Positions 49,254 to 60,880 of a stretch of 64,000 nucleotides of DNA are shown here, piece after piece. The stretch is taken from contig NZ_JADGMI010000003.1 in NCBI RefSeq assembly GCF_015234305.1, forward strand, positions 372,001 through 436,000, in the 5' to 3' direction. The DNA comes from Superficieibacter sp. 1612_C1 (GTDB lineage: Bacteria; Pseudomonadota; Gammaproteobacteria; Enterobacterales; Enterobacteriaceae). Each line of letters starts with the position of its first letter. The stretch's first letter is position 1. The notes under the pieces are model-generated. The model searched no databases and was not told the DNA's origin. It saw only the letters and a list, made by a program, of their open reading frames with translations. A program made the translations under genes and the position numbers.

Positions 49254-50534
49254 TTAAATAATATATTCAACCAGAGCAGGTTCTTGTTTACAGAGTCGAC
49301 GCCAGTCAACAATGGGCAGGCGAATTTGCAGACTGATACTGCCGTCGTCCTCAAGCCACTCTTTTTCTATTGCCTGAAGCTGATAAAACCGGCTTCTCAG
49401 ACGCCCTTCCTGCGGAGGTAGACGCAACGTATGCTGCGCTATTTCGCCGGAAAGCCGTTCAGTCAAAGCCTCGAAAAGCAGCGGTACACCCGCTCCGGTC
49501 TGTGCAGAGAGCCAGACCCGGACCGGTTTATTCTCTTCATCGCGATCGATACGCGGCTCGAAATCTTCCAGCATATCGATTTTATTCATCACCAGCAGGG
49601 TGGGAATTTCATGCGCGTCAATCTCATCGAGCACGGTATTCACCGCGTCTATGTTTTCCTGCACGCGAACGTCGGCGGCATCAATAATGTGCAGCAGCAG
49701 CGTCGCCTGACGCGTTTCCAGCAGCGTCGCTTTAAACGCCGCAACCAGATCGTGTGGCAGGTGGCGGATAAATCCAACGGTGTCCGCCAGCACGGTTTCG
49801 CCAACATCCACGACGTCGATACGGCGCAGCGTTGGGTCGAGGGTGGCGAAGAGCTGATCTGCCGCGTATACCTGTGATTCCGTGATCTGATTAAACAGCG
49901 TCGATTTTCCGGCGTTGGTGTAACCTACTAATGAAACGGTCGGAATATCGGCTTTAATGCGCGATTGACGCCCTTGCTCACGCTGTTTTTCCACTTTGCC
50001 AAGCCGTGACTGGATTTGGATAATCCGGTCGCGCAGTAAACGGCGGTCGGTTTCGAGCTGGGTTTCCCCCGGGCCACGCAAACCAATACCGCCTTTTTGT
50101 CTTTCAAGGTGCGTCCAGCCACGCACCAGGCGGGTTGCCATATGACGCAACTGTGCCAACTCGACCTGTAATTTACCCTCGTGGGTACGGGCGCGCTGGG
50201 CAAAAATATCTAAGATAAGACCGGTACGGTCGATAACCCGGCATTCGCATAAGCGTTCCAGGTTACGTTCCTGGGCCGGACTCAAGGCGTGATCAAACAG
50301 CACGACTGACGCGCCAGTCGCTTTTACGGCTTCCGCAATTTCAACTGCTTTACCTTCACCAACATAATACTTGGGGTGCGGTGCTTTACGGCTACCGGTA
50401 ATCACCTGAGTTGCATCGACACCGGCGGAAGAGACCAGAGATTCAAACTCCTGTAGGTCTTCCATATCCTTGTCTTGCGAAAAATAGATGTGTACCAGTA
50501 CCGCCTGCTCACCGGCATCATAACGGTCAAACAA
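49254..50534 (-). CDS. hflX: Ribosome-associated GTPase HflX
   Basis: A 426-residue protein that splits stalled 70S ribosomes during heat stress. The N-terminal HflX domain (about 25-190) contains [18 protein letters not shown]. The G domain has G1 GYTNAGKS (204-211), DTVGFI and NKID. Located between hfq and hflK in the order nnr to hflC. Confidence 0.96.
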   Translation of the reverse strand: MFDRYDAGEQAVLVHIYFSQDKDMEDLQEFESLVSSAGVDATQVITGSRKAPHPKYYVGEGKAVEIAEAVKATGASVVLFDHALSPAQERNLERLCECRVIDRTGLILDIFAQRARTHEGKLQVELAQLRHMATRLVRGWTHLERQKGGIGLRGPGETQLETDRRLLRDRIIQIQSRLGKVEKQREQGRQSRIKADIPTVSLVGYTNAGKSTLFNQITESQVYAADQLFATLDPTLRRIDVVDVGETVLADTVGFIRHLPHDLVAAFKATLLETRQATLLLHIIDAADVRVQENIDAVNTVLDEIDAHEIPTLLVMNKIDMLEDFEPRIDRDEENKPVRVWLSAQTGAGVPLLFEALTERLSGEIAQHTLRLPPQEGRLRSRFYQLQAIEKEWLEDDGSISLQIRLPIVDWRRLCKQEPALVEYII

Positions 50535-50608
50535 GCGTAAACCCTCATTAATAACCAGCGGGGAACCTGAAAAAACAAGCTCCCCTGCCTGGAAAAACAG
50601 CGAATAAC

Positions 50609-50932
<324 letters not shown>

Positions 50933-51008
50933 TTATATGTATGCTTGTTTTGTACGTAGAACCTTACGATTCTGCAAATTGCGCACGATAAGACTCAATT
51001 GTACACAT

Positions 51009-51959
51009 TCAATGAGCGTTAGCACCAACAACCTGCAACACCTTGTTACGTGCCTGTTCCGGTTCTTCACTATCCAGCCAGTGAACCCCTTCCCAGCCAC
51101 GCAGCCAGGTGACCTGGCGTTTTGCTAACTGTCTCGTGGCGCAAACACCTCGATAAACCATTTCATCGTATGATATTTCACCTTCAAGGTATGACCACAT
51201 CTGGCGATATCCCACACAACGAATGGAAGGCATGTCCGTATGCAAATCTCCACGAGCAAAAAGCGCTCGCACTTCTGCTTCAAAATCTGAAGCCAACATC
51301 TGATGAAAACGCTGCTCAATGCGCTGATGGAGCAGTTCGCGGCTCGCCGGAGCGATGGCAAACTGATGCACTTTGTAAGGCAGAGCCTCTCCTGACGTTT
51401 GCGTCAGTTCCGTTAAAGTTTTACCCGAAATGAAAAAAACTTCCAGTGCCCGGGAAAGTCTTTGCGGATCATTTGGATGAATACGCGTGGCCGAAACCGG
51501 ATCTATTGTCTGGAGCTGCCGATGTAACGCGTCCCATCCCTGCTCTGCGGCCTGCTGTTCAATCTTTGCCCTGACGCTCGGGTCCGCTGAAGGCAGCGGT
51601 GATAACCCTTCCAGTAAGGCCTTAAAATACAACATGGTACCACCAACCAGTAGCGGAATACGGCCCGCTGCGGTGATCTCTGCCATCTCTTTTAGCGCAT
51701 CGCGGCGAAAATCGGCTGCGGAGTACGCCTGGGCAGGATCGAGAATATCTAATAAACGGTGCGGCGCAGCGCGACGCTCTTCTTCGCTCGGTTTCGCCGT
51801 CCCGATATCCATTCCCTGATAAATAAGGGCGGAGTCGACGCTTATCAACTCTACTGGCAAAACTTTACGTAACTCAATTGCTAGTGCGGTCTTACCGGAA
51901 GCCGTTGGCCCCATTAAAAAAATTGCCTGCGGCAGTTCTGCTTGTCTCACGTTACTCAT
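51009..51959 (-). CDS. miaA: tRNA dimethylallyltransferase MiaA
   Basis: A 316-residue enzyme (E. coli 316) that adds an isopentenyl group to A37 of tRNAs reading UNN codons. P-loop GPTASGKT (17-24), substrate motif [16 protein letters not shown], and the C-terminal insertion domain with YRQMW. It overlaps mutL by 8 bp, so it is translationally coupled. Confidence 0.97.
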   Translation of the reverse strand: MSNVRQAELPQAIFLMGPTASGKTALAIELRKVLPVELISVDSALIYQGMDIGTAKPSEEERRAAPHRLLDILDPAQAYSAADFRRDALKEMAEITAAGRIPLLVGGTMLYFKALLEGLSPLPSADPSVRAKIEQQAAEQGWDALHRQLQTIDPVSATRIHPNDPQRLSRALEVFFISGKTLTELTQTSGEALPYKVHQFAIAPASRELLHQRIEQRFHQMLASDFEAEVRALFARGDLHTDMPSIRCVGYRQMWSYLEGEISYDEMVYRGVCATRQLAKRQVTWLRGWEGVHWLDSEEPEQARNKVLQVVGANAH

Positions 51960-53796
51960 CTTTCAGGGCGTTCATCGCCGTATCTATCTCTACAGGTTGT
52001 AATAATCCGCCCGGCGGCGACATCACCAAATGGGGGCAGAGACGTTCGACGTCTGCCAGCACCGAGATAGCCTGCGCCATATTCCACTGGCTATGTTCGC
52101 TGGCCAGGTTACGCGCAAGCCACAGGGCGATATCGTCCACATGGTGTGTCGTATGCTGCGCCAGGTAGCCTATCAGTTCAGAAATCAAGTTTTGTAAATT
52201 TTGTTGCCGTAAGGGTAAAGGCACGGCGCGAATTGTCACATATTGCGCATCCGATTGAAATTCAATACCCAATGTCGCCAGCGACTGCTGCGCTGCCGTC
52301 AGCGCCGTCATCTCAGGTGCAGATACTTTCAGACGCAGCGGGATCAGCAGCGGCTGGGCGCAAATCTCGTTTTTGCCCGGCGTTAACTGCGCTTGCCTTA
52401 GCCAGCGCTCTGCCACTGGCAGCGAGAGCAAACAGAGCTTCCCTTCCCGCTCCATCAGGGCATATTCAGTATGCAGGATGGTTAACACCCGGCCGAAGCT
52501 TTGGCTATGGCCTTCCAGCACTGGCGCGGCGGGTTGCGGCTCGCGGACCTCGCGTGGAGTACCTGGCGTTTGCAGCAGCTCCCGGTAGAGCGTCCCCTGC
52601 TTTTTCTGGTATCCCGGCTGTGCATTAGGCCAGCTTGCGCCGCCGCCATTGCCTGAAGGAGCAGAAGATCGCGCGACGGGAGCTTCACGCGCCGGAGCGG
52701 GCTCGGCAAATTGATTGCGACCGGCAGCGATGCGGTTTTCCGGTACGTGACGCGGCGCAGGGGTATTTTCATCTGCCAGCGGCAGCGGAGTATCGTGGCT
52801 TTGCTGTAAGACGCTCAGCACACCCTGGTAAATAAAATCGTGGACCAGCCGTGACTGGTGGAAACGCACCTCATGCTTGGCAGGATGCACGTTAACGTCC
52901 ACCTGATGCGGATCGATTTCGAGATACAGCACAAAGGCGGGCTGTTGATCGATACCCAGCTTATCCTCGCAGGCCTGACGAATCGCATGATTAATCAGAC
53001 GATCGCGCATCATACGCCCGTTAACGTAGCTGTATTGCGTCTCCGCCAGCGCCGCCGTGGTGCCCTGCGGATTTGCCACCCAGCCGCGCAGCGTCAGATC
53101 ACCGTGCTGCCACTCAATCGCCAGCGCCTGTTCGAGAAATGCGGTCCCGCAAATCGCGCCCATCCGCCGCTCTCTCGGTGTATTCGGCTGTACGGCCCGG
53201 TACTGGCGCACCAATTTACCGTTGTGATTGAGGTTAATGGTGACGTCAAAACGCGCCAGCGCGATGCGGCGAATAATCTCATCAATATGGTTAAATTCGG
53301 TTTTCTCGGTGCGCATGAACTTGCGCCTGGCGGGCGTGTTATAGAACAGATCCAGCACTTCCAGCGTCGTCCCCACTGGATGAGCGGCGGGCTTGACCGT
53401 CACCTCCATATCCCGCCCTTCCGCGTAGGCCTGCCAGGCTTCCTGCTGCTCCGCCGTGCGTGAGGTCAGGGTCAGACGCGAAACGGAACTGATACTCGCC
53501 AGCGCCTCGCCGCGAAAGCCGAGGCTGATAATCGCTTCCAGATCGTCAAGGGTGGTGATCTTACTGGTGGCGTGGCGGGCGAGTGCCAGCGCCAGTTCGT
53601 CTTTTTTGATACCGCAGCCGTTATCACGGATACGGATTAACTTTGCGCCGCCGCGCTCGATATCAATATCGATGCGGGTGGCACCCGCATCGATACTGTT
53701 CTCTACCAGCTCTTTCACCACCGATGCAGGGCGTTCAACCACCTCACCGGCGGCAATCTGGTTTGCAAGCTGCGGCGGCAGAACCTGAATCGGCAT
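51952..53796 (-). CDS. mutL: DNA mismatch repair protein MutL
   Basis: A 614-residue GHKL ATPase (E. coli 615). The N-terminal ATP site includes [22 protein letters not shown] and RDNGCGI. Then come the transducer domain (to about 330), a Pro/Ala/Ser-rich linker (about 335-430) and the dimerising MutL_C domain (about 435-600). It links MutS to MutH and UvrD. The linker is the least conserved part. Confidence 0.97.
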   Translation of the reverse strand: MPIQVLPPQLANQIAAGEVVERPASVVKELVENSIDAGATRIDIDIERGGAKLIRIRDNGCGIKKDELALALARHATSKITTLDDLEAIISLGFRGEALASISSVSRLTLTSRTAEQQEAWQAYAEGRDMEVTVKPAAHPVGTTLEVLDLFYNTPARRKFMRTEKTEFNHIDEIIRRIALARFDVTINLNHNGKLVRQYRAVQPNTPRERRMGAICGTAFLEQALAIEWQHGDLTLRGWVANPQGTTAALAETQYSYVNGRMMRDRLINHAIRQACEDKLGIDQQPAFVLYLEIDPHQVDVNVHPAKHEVRFHQSRLVHDFIYQGVLSVLQQSHDTPLPLADENTPAPRHVPENRIAAGRNQFAEPAPAREAPVARSSAPSGNGGGASWPNAQPGYQKKQGTLYRELLQTPGTPREVREPQPAAPVLEGHSQSFGRVLTILHTEYALMEREGKLCLLSLPVAERWLRQAQLTPGKNEICAQPLLIPLRLKVSAPEMTALTAAQQSLATLGIEFQSDAQYVTIRAVPLPLRQQNLQNLISELIGYLAQHTTHHVDDIALWLARNLASEHSQWNMAQAISVLADVERLCPHLVMSPPGGLLQPVEIDTAMNALKDE

Positions 53797-53805
53797 GAAA
53801 TCTCC

Positions 53806-55164
53806 TTAGTTAAGCAGCATCCCGGCAGGGGATGACGCGCTGGCCACCTGGCCTGAGCCACTCTGCGGACCCGGCTGGAGTGGATGCGCCTGGAAGTAGT
53901 TACGCAGCCCTTCATAGATTGCATTGGCGAGTTGCTGCTGATAATCATCGCTGCCGAGCAGCCGTTCCTCACCGTTGTTGCTGATAAATCCGGTTTCCAC
54001 CAGCACGGAAGGAATATCCGGCGAGCGCAATACGCCAAGGCTGGCGTGCTCAGGTCGCCGCTTGTGCAGCGAACCGATGCGCTGGAGCTGGCTCAGCATA
54101 TTGGTGGCAACATCATACCCGACGCGCTGCGAATGGCCGAATTGTAAATCCAGCACCGCCTGGCTCAGGTAGGGATCGGACTGGCTGTTAGCAAGTACAT
54201 CGCCCGCGCCGCCAAGCAGTTCAGACTGCTTCTCGTGCTGTTCCAGCCAGCTTGCCATTTCGCTATTGGCGCGACGGTTCGACAGCACCCACACCGATGC
54301 GCCGGTGGCGTCGCGGTTTGGCGCGGCATCGGCGTGAATCGACACCAGGAAGTTAGCATTCTGCTGACGCGCCACGTCTGAACGGCCCATCACCGAGATA
54401 AAGTAATCGCCGTCGCGGGTCATCACCGCTTTGAACATCGGATCGTTGTTGAGCAGCGTGCGCAGTTTACGCGCGATAGCGATGGTGACGTTTTTCTCAC
54501 GCGTACCGCCAGGACCAATCGCGCCCGGATCCTGGCCGCCGTGTCCGGCATCAATCGCAATAATCACTTTATCGCCTGAGGCTGTACGCGTGCGCATCGC
54601 AGGCCGCGTCACGGTATTACTGTTAGTGACGCTGGTGATGCGGTCATTGTCCGCTTTGAACGGGTTTTTCGCCGGCTGGGTGGGTTGCACTGGCCGCGCG
54701 GTTTGGACTGGTTGGGTTTGCGCGACGACCGGTGGCGCAACGCGTGGTTGCGTCACGACTGGCGGCGGGGGCGGCGGCGCATCGGCGTTGATGGTAAAGA
54801 CAACGGTATAATTACCGCCGTTTTGCTGCTTCACCGCGCGCGTTTTGCCGTTTTGCGTGAGATCGACCACCAGCCGCAGCGACTGGTTATCTTTCGGCGT
54901 GCCGGAACGGATCGCTTTCACCAGATTGTCGCCGCTGAACTGAAGCGGAAGCCCCTGGATCACCCCGGTTTGCTTGATATCCAGCGCCACCGTGCGATTG
55001 CCCTGCTGTGAAAAAGCGTATTCGGGATCGCCGATAAAACTAAAGGTAATACGGGCCTGGCTATCGCCATTAGAGACCTGGATATCGGACAAGCTTGCCG
55101 CTCCGGCCTGCGCGCACAGCACAACCAACAGTGCTACCAACCACTTATGCATACGATACATCAT
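53806..55164 (-). CDS. amiB: N-acetylmuramoyl-L-alanine amidase AmiB
   Basis: A 452-residue periplasmic zinc amidase that splits septal peptidoglycan when activated by EnvC. Signal peptide about 1-22, AMIN domain about 25-125 (septal targeting), Pro/Val/Gln-rich linker about 130-175, Amidase_3 domain about 195-420 with [21 protein letters not shown] and LVETGFISN carrying the zinc ligands and catalytic Glu. The linker is a few residues longer than in E. coli (445 total). Nine bp before mutL. Confidence 0.96.
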   Translation of the reverse strand: MMYRMHKWLVALLVVLCAQAGAASLSDIQVSNGDSQARITFSFIGDPEYAFSQQGNRTVALDIKQTGVIQGLPLQFSGDNLVKAIRSGTPKDNQSLRLVVDLTQNGKTRAVKQQNGGNYTVVFTINADAPPPPPPVVTQPRVAPPVVAQTQPVQTARPVQPTQPAKNPFKADNDRITSVTNSNTVTRPAMRTRTASGDKVIIAIDAGHGGQDPGAIGPGGTREKNVTIAIARKLRTLLNNDPMFKAVMTRDGDYFISVMGRSDVARQQNANFLVSIHADAAPNRDATGASVWVLSNRRANSEMASWLEQHEKQSELLGGAGDVLANSQSDPYLSQAVLDLQFGHSQRVGYDVATNMLSQLQRIGSLHKRRPEHASLGVLRSPDIPSVLVETGFISNNGEERLLGSDDYQQQLANAIYEGLRNYFQAHPLQPGPQSGSGQVASASSPAGMLLN

Positions 55165-55180
55165 CCCGTCACCCTTAAGG

Positions 55181-55642
55181 TTAACCGGCTACACGCGCCA
55201 GCAGCGAATTACCTGATGCGGAGACCGCCACAATACGCGCCTCACGACCCTGCGCCTGATATTCCAGGTGTATTTCTATATCCGGTTCAGGCAGAACGCC
55301 CGTTCCCTGTTGCGGCCACTCCACCAGACAAATTGCCTCGTCGGTAAAATAGTCACGGATGCCCATAAACTCCAGCTCTTCCGGGTCGGCAAGGCGATAT
55401 AAATCGAAGTGATACACCATCAATGCGTCGAGCGTATACGGTTCCACCAGCGTGTAGGTCGGGCTTTTCACATTGCCGCGATGGCCCAGCGCCTGTAAAA
55501 AACCGCGGCTGAAGGTCGTTTTGCCCGCGCCCAGGTCGCCGTACAAATAAATCACCGTTGCGCCATCGCAGGCCTTAGCAATACGGTCGCCAAGGTCCAG
55601 TGTCGCTTGTTCGTCGGGTAAAGGAATCACTCGATTAATCAT
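55181..55642 (-). CDS. tsaE: tRNA threonylcarbamoyladenosine biosynthesis ATPase TsaE
   Basis: A 153-residue P-loop protein (E. coli 153). Walker A GDLGAGKT (35-42), with [10 protein letters not shown] and [11 protein letters not shown] downstream. It forms a complex with TsaB and TsaD that makes t6A37 on ANN-decoding tRNAs. The ATG at 55642 gives the E. coli length; an upstream in-frame start adds four residues. It overlaps the end of nnr by 8 bp. Confidence 0.96.
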   Translation of the reverse strand: MINRVIPLPDEQATLDLGDRIAKACDGATVIYLYGDLGAGKTTFSRGFLQALGHRGNVKSPTYTLVEPYTLDALMVYHFDLYRLADPEELEFMGIRDYFTDEAICLVEWPQQGTGVLPEPDIEIHLEYQAQGREARIVAVSASGNSLLARVAG

Positions 55643-57161
55643 GTTCAGGGTCAATCACATCCGGGTTAACAACACGCATAAGCGTGGAAAAAAGATCGGT
55701 AGCCAGCATGCCACGCGTACCGTGGCGCGCCGCCAGTTTGTCAGCCGCGACACCGTGCGCCACGCACCCCGCGCAGGCGGCCTCATACAGCGGCAATTGT
55801 TGGGCTAGCAGTGCGCCGATAATACCGGACAGCACGTCTCCCATTCCGCCGCTCGCCATGCCGGCGTTGCCAGCATCCGCAATGCCCAGCGAACCTTCAT
55901 GGCTGGCGATCACCGTCCCCGCTCCTTTCAAAACCACCGTGCCGCCATACTGTTTTACCAGACGCTGCGCAGAAAGTAAGCGATCGCTCTCAATTTCTGC
56001 CACGCTGGTGTTTAATAAGCGGGCAGCCTCGCCGGGATGCGGGGTCAACAGGCGATTGTGACGTGTATCGGGGTTGATTGCCAGCAGGTTCAACGCATCC
56101 GCATCCCACAGCATCGGTTTGCGAAAATTCTCAACTTTATGCAGCGCCTGTTTGCCCCATTTTTGCTGTCCGAGGCCCGGACCAATGACCACGACATCTG
56201 CCCATTCAAGATTATCGTCAAGCGCTTCCGGCGTCAGTTCCTGGACCATCAACTCTGGCCGCGCGGCGAGGATGGGAACAATGTTATCGCTACGGGTTAA
56301 GATGCGTACCAGCCCGGCTCCGGCCCTTAGCGCCGCCTCGCCGGTCATACGGATCGCCCCTGCCGTACCGTGGTCGCCGCCGACAATCAGCAGCTTGCCG
56401 TGATCGCCTTTATTGGAGGTCGGACGGCGCGGTTTGAGCCAGTCGGCCAGCTGCGCGCCGTCAAAGCGGTTATAGGGCGCTTCCTGACTGGCCAGCCAGC
56501 CTTCCAGGCCCAGCGCATGATGATGCAGACACCCTACGACATCGCGGGCTTTGCCGGTCAGCAGACCGGGCTTAAGCGCAATAAAAGTGATGGTGAGGGC
56601 CGCGTTAATGACCGCGCCCGGCGTCGCGCCCGTCTGGGCCAGCAGCCCGGAGGGAATATCCAGCGCCACCACGGGTGCCGGATGGTTATTGGCATGGTCA
56701 ATCAGCGCGGCAATCGCCTCGCGCGGCGCGCTGCGCAGTCCGGTTCCCAACAGGCCATCGATGATGACATCAACGCCTTCCGGCCAGGCGACATCCGGCG
56801 CATGGATCGTACCGGCGGCGTTAAGCCAGGCATTACGCGCGCTTTCCGCCTCTTCCGGCAGCGGCTTCTCGCTCTCCAGCGCAATCAGGCTGACCTGAAT
56901 GCCCGCCGCCTGCGCCAGTCTCGCCACCACGTAGCCATCGCCGCCGTTATTGCCAGCACCGCAAAGAATCAGCCAGTGGCGGGAAGCCGGATACGTCTCC
57001 CGCGCCAGCGTAAAGGCCGCCAGACCCGCACGTTGCATCAACTCGTATAACGTAATCCCTAATGCGTCCGCCGCCTCCTGTTCAAGGTGCGGCAACGCCT
57101 GCGCAGGCCAGACAGTGTGTGGTATACTTGCGCGGTTTGTATTCATCTTATGGTCCGTCAT
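55635..57161 (-). CDS. nnr: Bifunctional NAD(P)H-hydrate epimerase / ADP-dependent dehydratase Nnr
   Basis: A 508-residue metabolite-repair protein. The N-terminal YjeF_N epimerase domain (about 15-225) has [13 protein letters not shown]. The C-terminal ribokinase-like dehydratase domain (about 235-500) has HKGDHG-type start [13 protein letters not shown] and the ATP/ADP-binding [15 protein letters not shown]. It restores hydrated NADH/NADPH. The ATG at 57161 overlaps the divergent queG ATG inside one CATG tetranucleotide. First gene of the nnr-to-hflC series. Confidence 0.95.
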   Translation of the reverse strand: MTDHKMNTNRASIPHTVWPAQALPHLEQEAADALGITLYELMQRAGLAAFTLARETYPASRHWLILCGAGNNGGDGYVVARLAQAAGIQVSLIALESEKPLPEEAESARNAWLNAAGTIHAPDVAWPEGVDVIIDGLLGTGLRSAPREAIAALIDHANNHPAPVVALDIPSGLLAQTGATPGAVINAALTITFIALKPGLLTGKARDVVGCLHHHALGLEGWLASQEAPYNRFDGAQLADWLKPRRPTSNKGDHGKLLIVGGDHGTAGAIRMTGEAALRAGAGLVRILTRSDNIVPILAARPELMVQELTPEALDDNLEWADVVVIGPGLGQQKWGKQALHKVENFRKPMLWDADALNLLAINPDTRHNRLLTPHPGEAARLLNTSVAEIESDRLLSAQRLVKQYGGTVVLKGAGTVIASHEGSLGIADAGNAGMASGGMGDVLSGIIGALLAQQLPLYEAACAGCVAHGVAADKLAARHGTRGMLATDLFSTLMRVVNPDVIDPEHD

Positions 57162-58299
57162 GTCTCAGCCCCTCGATCTCAATCAGTTAGCGCAAAATAT
57201 TAAACAATGGGGCACTGAACTCGGGTTCCAGCAGGTAGGTATTGCCGATACCGACCTGAGCGCCAGCGAGCCGAAACTACAGGCGTGGCTCGATAAGCAG
57301 TACCACGGCGAAATGGAGTGGATGGCGCGTCACGGCATGATGCGCGCCCGTCCGCATGAGCTTTTACCCGGTACGCTTCGCGTCATCAGCGTGCGCATGA
57401 ACTATCTGCCCGCCAACGCTGCTTTCGCCCGCACGCTGAAAAATCCCTCTCTTGGCTACGTCAGCCGCTACGCGCTGGGGCGCGACTACCATAAGCTGCT
57501 GCGCAATCGCTTAAAAAAGCTTGGGGAGAAAATTCAGGAACAGTGCGCGTCGCTGAATTTTAGACCTTTTGTCGATTCTGCGCCTCTGCTTGAGCGTCCG
57601 CTGGCGGAAAAAGCCGGGCTGGGCTGGACAGGTAAGCACTCACTTATCCTTAGCCGCGATGCCGGATCGTTCTTCTTTCTCGGCGAACTGTTAATCGACT
57701 TACCGCTTCCTGTCGATAGCCCTGTTGAAGAAGGCTGCGGGCGCTGCGTCGCCTGCATGACGATCTGCCCTACCGGGGCGATTGTTGAACCCTATACCGT
57801 AGACGCCCGGCGCTGTATCTCCTATCTGACGATTGAACTGGAAGGCGCTATTCCTGAAGAATTCCGTCCGCTGATGGGCAACCGGATCTACGGCTGCGAT
57901 GACTGTCAGCTGATCTGTCCGTGGAACCGCTATTCGCAGCTTACCGAAGAAGAGGATTTCAGCCCGCGCAAATCGCTGCACGCGCCGGAGCTGATCGAAC
58001 TGTTTGCCTGGAGCGAGGCGTGGTTTCTGAAAGTCACCGAAGGATCGGCAATTCGCCGTATCGGCCATCTGCGCTGGCTGCGAAATATTGCCGTCGCACT
58101 GGGAAACGCACCGTGGGATGAAGCCAATATTCAGGCACTGGAATCGCGCCGGGGTGAGCACCCACTTCTCGACGAACACATAGAATGGGCGATTACGCAG
58201 CAAATCGAGAAGCGAAATGCCGGCGTAGTGGAAGTGCAGTTGCCGAAAAAACAGCGGCTGGTACGGGTGGTTGAAAAAGGACTGCCGCGCGACGCCTGA
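57160..58299 (+). CDS. queG: Epoxyqueuosine reductase QueG
   Basis: A 379-residue cobalamin- and iron-sulfur-dependent enzyme (E. coli 379) making queuosine in tRNA from epoxyqueuosine. Catalytic Asp is D139 in RPFVDSAP. One 4Fe-4S set is C193, C196, C199 and C203 in CGRCVACMTICP; the second uses C246, C249 and C253 in CDDCQLICP with another Cys. A HEAT-like C-terminus follows. A TATACT -10 (57123-57128) for this gene lies inside the nnr coding region. Confidence 0.96.
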   Translation: MSQPLDLNQLAQNIKQWGTELGFQQVGIADTDLSASEPKLQAWLDKQYHGEMEWMARHGMMRARPHELLPGTLRVISVRMNYLPANAAFARTLKNPSLGYVSRYALGRDYHKLLRNRLKKLGEKIQEQCASLNFRPFVDSAPLLERPLAEKAGLGWTGKHSLILSRDAGSFFFLGELLIDLPLPVDSPVEEGCGRCVACMTICPTGAIVEPYTVDARRCISYLTIELEGAIPEEFRPLMGNRIYGCDDCQLICPWNRYSQLTEEEDFSPRKSLHAPELIELFAWSEAWFLKVTEGSAIRRIGHLRWLRNIAVALGNAPWDEANIQALESRRGEHPLLDEHIEWAITQQIEKRNAGVVEVQLPKKQRLVRVVEKGLPRDA

Positions 58300-58569
58300 T
58301 TCATTCACAGCGTGTGTATAAAATTAAAAACCCATTGGTATTCAACACGCAAAAATTCGTCAAGCGATCTAATTAACATTTTGAAATATTATTTTATTTA
58401 TATATTTCATTGAGTTATCAAGAAATAATTTACATTTTGAACATTTATCGGCAAACCGACGGCTGTCGTAACCTGTGGATAAGTCTGTTTACAGAAGTTT
58501 GTCAGAAGTGACAAATACCCCATTCAACGGGCCTTGCCGCTGTGGATAATTTGTTCTTAAGGTGAAATT
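58300..58569. other. datA-like locus: DnaA boxes beside an AT-rich, IHF-type region
   Basis: Three strong DnaA boxes, all on the minus strand, lie at 58313-58321 (TTATACACA), 58474-58482 (TTATCCACA) and 58541-58549 (TTATCCACA); the last two match the optimal box exactly. Between the first and second is a very AT-rich stretch (58360-58440) with an IHF-like site TATCAAGAAATAA (58416-58428, one mismatch). In E. coli the DnaA-ATP-hydrolysing locus datA lies in this same interval between queG and glyVXY. No coding frame is seen. Confidence 0.75.
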
Positions 58570-58645
<76 letters not shown>

Positions 58646-58670
58646 TTGGGTGGTGTAAATCTTCAAATTT

Positions 58671-58746
<76 letters not shown>

Positions 58747-58761
58747 TTAATCTTCGTCTTT

Positions 58762-58858
58762 CAAGCTGCCACTGCGTTGGCTGCCTTCACTCACCTTAGT
58801 CACTTACTTTTGTAAGCTCCTAAGGATTCGTTCAGTTGCTGCCTTGTTGCAACTCGAG
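58762..58858. repeat. Long imperfect palindrome inserted in the tRNA-Gly spacer
   Basis: The centre holds CCTTAG (58794-58799) with CTAAGG (58820-58825) and, inside, CTTAC (58803-58807) with GTAAG (58812-58816). Outer arms GGCTGCCTTCACTCA and TTCAGTTGCTGCC show partial complementarity. The element is about 97 bp and accounts for the enlarged spacer between tRNA copies one and two. I recall similar text in other enterobacterial stable-RNA spacers but cannot verify that here. Confidence 0.55.
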
Positions 58859-58885
58859 ATCCTGTGATTAGGATGGTATCAAATT

Positions 58886-58961
<76 letters not shown>

Positions 58962-59002
58962 TCTGTGTAACGTTGCAAATTCTGCATCGGTACGGGAGGC
59001 GC

Positions 59003-59030
59003 ATTATACGAGAAATCCTTTATGCTGCAA
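59003..59030 (-). promoter_or_regulatory. Stable-RNA promoter of the tRNA-Gly operon
   Basis: On the minus strand: -35 TTGCAG (59025-59030), a 16-bp spacer, a perfect -10 TATAAT (59003-59008), then a GC-rich discriminator GCGCCTCCC. Such discriminators are typical of promoters inhibited by ppGpp and DksA. It lies about 40 bp before the first tRNA. Confidence 0.85.
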
Positions 59031-59152
59031 GCCCCCGAACTGCAATTTTTCAACTTTCCTGCCTGAGTGCTGCTTTTATCAGCAAGGCGTACAATTTAGC
59101 GTCAAATTTCGCCCTTCGCAAGCGCGTCGGGCTATACAGAGCCGTTCAATGC

Positions 59153-59698
59153 TTATAACTGAATAAAATGCTCGCGGTAATACGCCAGTTCGGCCACGGA
59201 TTCGCGGATATCATCCATCGCCTGATGAGTACCCTGCTTGGTAAAGCCCGGCAGAATTTCCGGCTTCCAGCGACGGGCCAGTTCTTTCAGGGTGCTGACA
59301 TCCAGATAGCGGTAGTGGAAATACGCCTCCAGCGCTGGCATATACTTAAACAGAAAACGGCGATCCTGACCGATGCTGTTACCGCAAATCGGCGATTTGC
59401 CTGCCGGAACCCACTGCTGTAAAAATGCAATCGTGGCAAGCTCTGCTGCGCGGTCGTCGAACTGGCTGGCTTTGACCCGTTCAACCAGCCCACTGCCGGT
59501 ATGGGTGCGCACATTCCAGTCATCCATCAATGCCAGCTGTGCGTCGGACTGATGCACCGCAATCGTCGGGCCTTCCGCGAGGATGTTTAAATTCGCATCG
59601 GTCACCAGGGTGGCAATTTCAATGATGCGATCGCGCTCGGGATCCAGCCCGGTCATTTCCAGATCGATCCAAATCAGGTTGTTTTCATCTGCACTCAT
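59153..59698 (-). CDS. orn: Oligoribonuclease
   Basis: A 181-residue DEDDh exonuclease (E. coli 181) that degrades very short RNAs, including the pGpG product of cyclic-di-GMP breakdown. Metal ligands D12 and E14 are in [10 protein letters not shown]; later motifs are [10 protein letters not shown] and the [10 protein letters not shown] with the catalytic His. The ATG at 59698 gives the conserved [10 protein letters not shown]; the longer frame start is not conserved. Divergent from rsgA. Confidence 0.97.
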   Translation of the reverse strand: MSADENNLIWIDLEMTGLDPERDRIIEIATLVTDANLNILAEGPTIAVHQSDAQLALMDDWNVRTHTGSGLVERVKASQFDDRAAELATIAFLQQWVPAGKSPICGNSIGQDRRFLFKYMPALEAYFHYRYLDVSTLKELARRWKPEILPGFTKQGTHQAMDDIRESVAELAYYREHFIQL

Positions 59699-59827
59699 GC
59701 TATTTTCCACCCATAATTTTATATTCGAGACTCGTTAACGTTATGACGGATGACGGGTCGGCAATCTTAATCGATAGCATGTATCATAGAGGTTTTGCCC
59801 CTGACGGGCGACCAGGAGTCAGTACGA

Positions 59828-60880
59828 TTGAGTAAAAATAAACTCTCCAAAGGTCAGCAGCGCCGCGTAAAAGCGAATCATCAGCGCCGACTTACCACGA
59901 CTGCGGAGAAGCCTGATTATGATGACAATCTGTTTGGCGAGCCTGCGGAAGGCATCGTCATCAGCCGCTTTGGCATGCACGTAGATGTTGAATCTGCCGA
60001 CGGTGAAACCCACCGCTGCAATATTCGCCGCACCATTCGCTCGCTGGTGACCGGAGACCGCGTCGTCTGGCGTCCGGGAAAAGCGGCGGCGGAAGGCGTC
60101 AACGTCAAAGGCATCGTGGAAGCGGTGCATGAGCGTACCTCGGTTCTGACGCGCCCGGACTTTTACGATGGCGTGAAACCAATTGCCGCCAACATTGACC
60201 AGATTGTTATCGTCTCGGCGATCCTGCCGGAATTATCAGTCAACATTATCGATCGCTATCTTGTCGCCTGTGAAACGCTGGAAGTTGAGCCGATCATCGT
60301 CCTCAACAAAATCGACTTGCTGGATGACGACGGCATGCGTTTTGTGAACGAACAGATGGATATCTACCGCCATATTGGCTATCGCGTGCTGATGGTCTCC
60401 AGCTATACCCAGGACGGGCTGAAACCGCTGGAAGAGGCGCTGACCGATCGTATCAGCATCTTTGCCGGGCAATCTGGCGTGGGCAAATCCAGCCTGTTGA
60501 ACGCGCTGTTAGGGTTACCGGTTGAGATCCTGACTAACGACGTTTCCGACAACTCCGGCCTGGGCCAGCACACCACCACGGCGGCGCGCCTGTACCACTT
60601 CCCGCACGGCGGCGATGTAATCGACTCTCCCGGCGTGCGCGAGTTCGGCCTCTGGCATCTGGAGCCAGAACAAATCACTCAGGGTTTTGTCGAATTCCAC
60701 GACTATTTAGGCCTGTGCAAATATCGCGACTGTAAACATGATACCGATCCCGGCTGCGCCATTCGCGAAGCGGTAGAGAAAGGGGAAATTGCGCAGAGCC
60801 GTTTTGACAATTATCACCGCATTCTGGAAAGCATGTCGCAGGTAAAGACGCGTAAAAACTTTTCTGAAACCGATAACTGA
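59828..60880 (+). CDS. rsgA: Small-ribosomal-subunit biogenesis GTPase RsgA
   Basis: A 350-residue circularly permuted GTPase (E. coli 350) that checks late 30S assembly. An OB-fold (about 35-105) precedes the permuted G domain with G4 NKID (160-163) before G1 GQSGVGKSS (214-222) and G3 DSPG. The zinc site is C297, C302, H304 and C310. The start is TTG at 59828 (residues [12 protein letters not shown] follow); AGGAG is upstream. Other upstream frames would add a non-conserved leader. Confidence 0.96.
   Translation: MSKNKLSKGQQRRVKANHQRRLTTTAEKPDYDDNLFGEPAEGIVISRFGMHVDVESADGETHRCNIRRTIRSLVTGDRVVWRPGKAAAEGVNVKGIVEAVHERTSVLTRPDFYDGVKPIAANIDQIVIVSAILPELSVNIIDRYLVACETLEVEPIIVLNKIDLLDDDGMRFVNEQMDIYRHIGYRVLMVSSYTQDGLKPLEEALTDRISIFAGQSGVGKSSLLNALLGLPVEILTNDVSDNSGLGQHTTTAARLYHFPHGGDVIDSPGVREFGLWHLEPEQITQGFVEFHDYLGLCKYRDCKHDTDPGCAIREAVEKGEIAQSRFDNYHRILESMSQVKTRKNFSETDN
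60842..60856 (+). promoter_or_regulatory. CpxR box upstream of psd-mscM
   Basis: GTAAA-N5-GTAAA is perfect (60842-60846 and 60852-60856), inside the 3' end of rsgA. It is centred about 60 bp before the predicted start of transcription, a suitable activator position. Cpx activation of psd-mscM is reported for E. coli. Confidence 0.75.

Noticed and set aside
59795-59827. Longer rsgA starting at an upstream TTG
   Set aside because: The extra 11 residues are not conserved, and the AGGAG lies downstream of that start.
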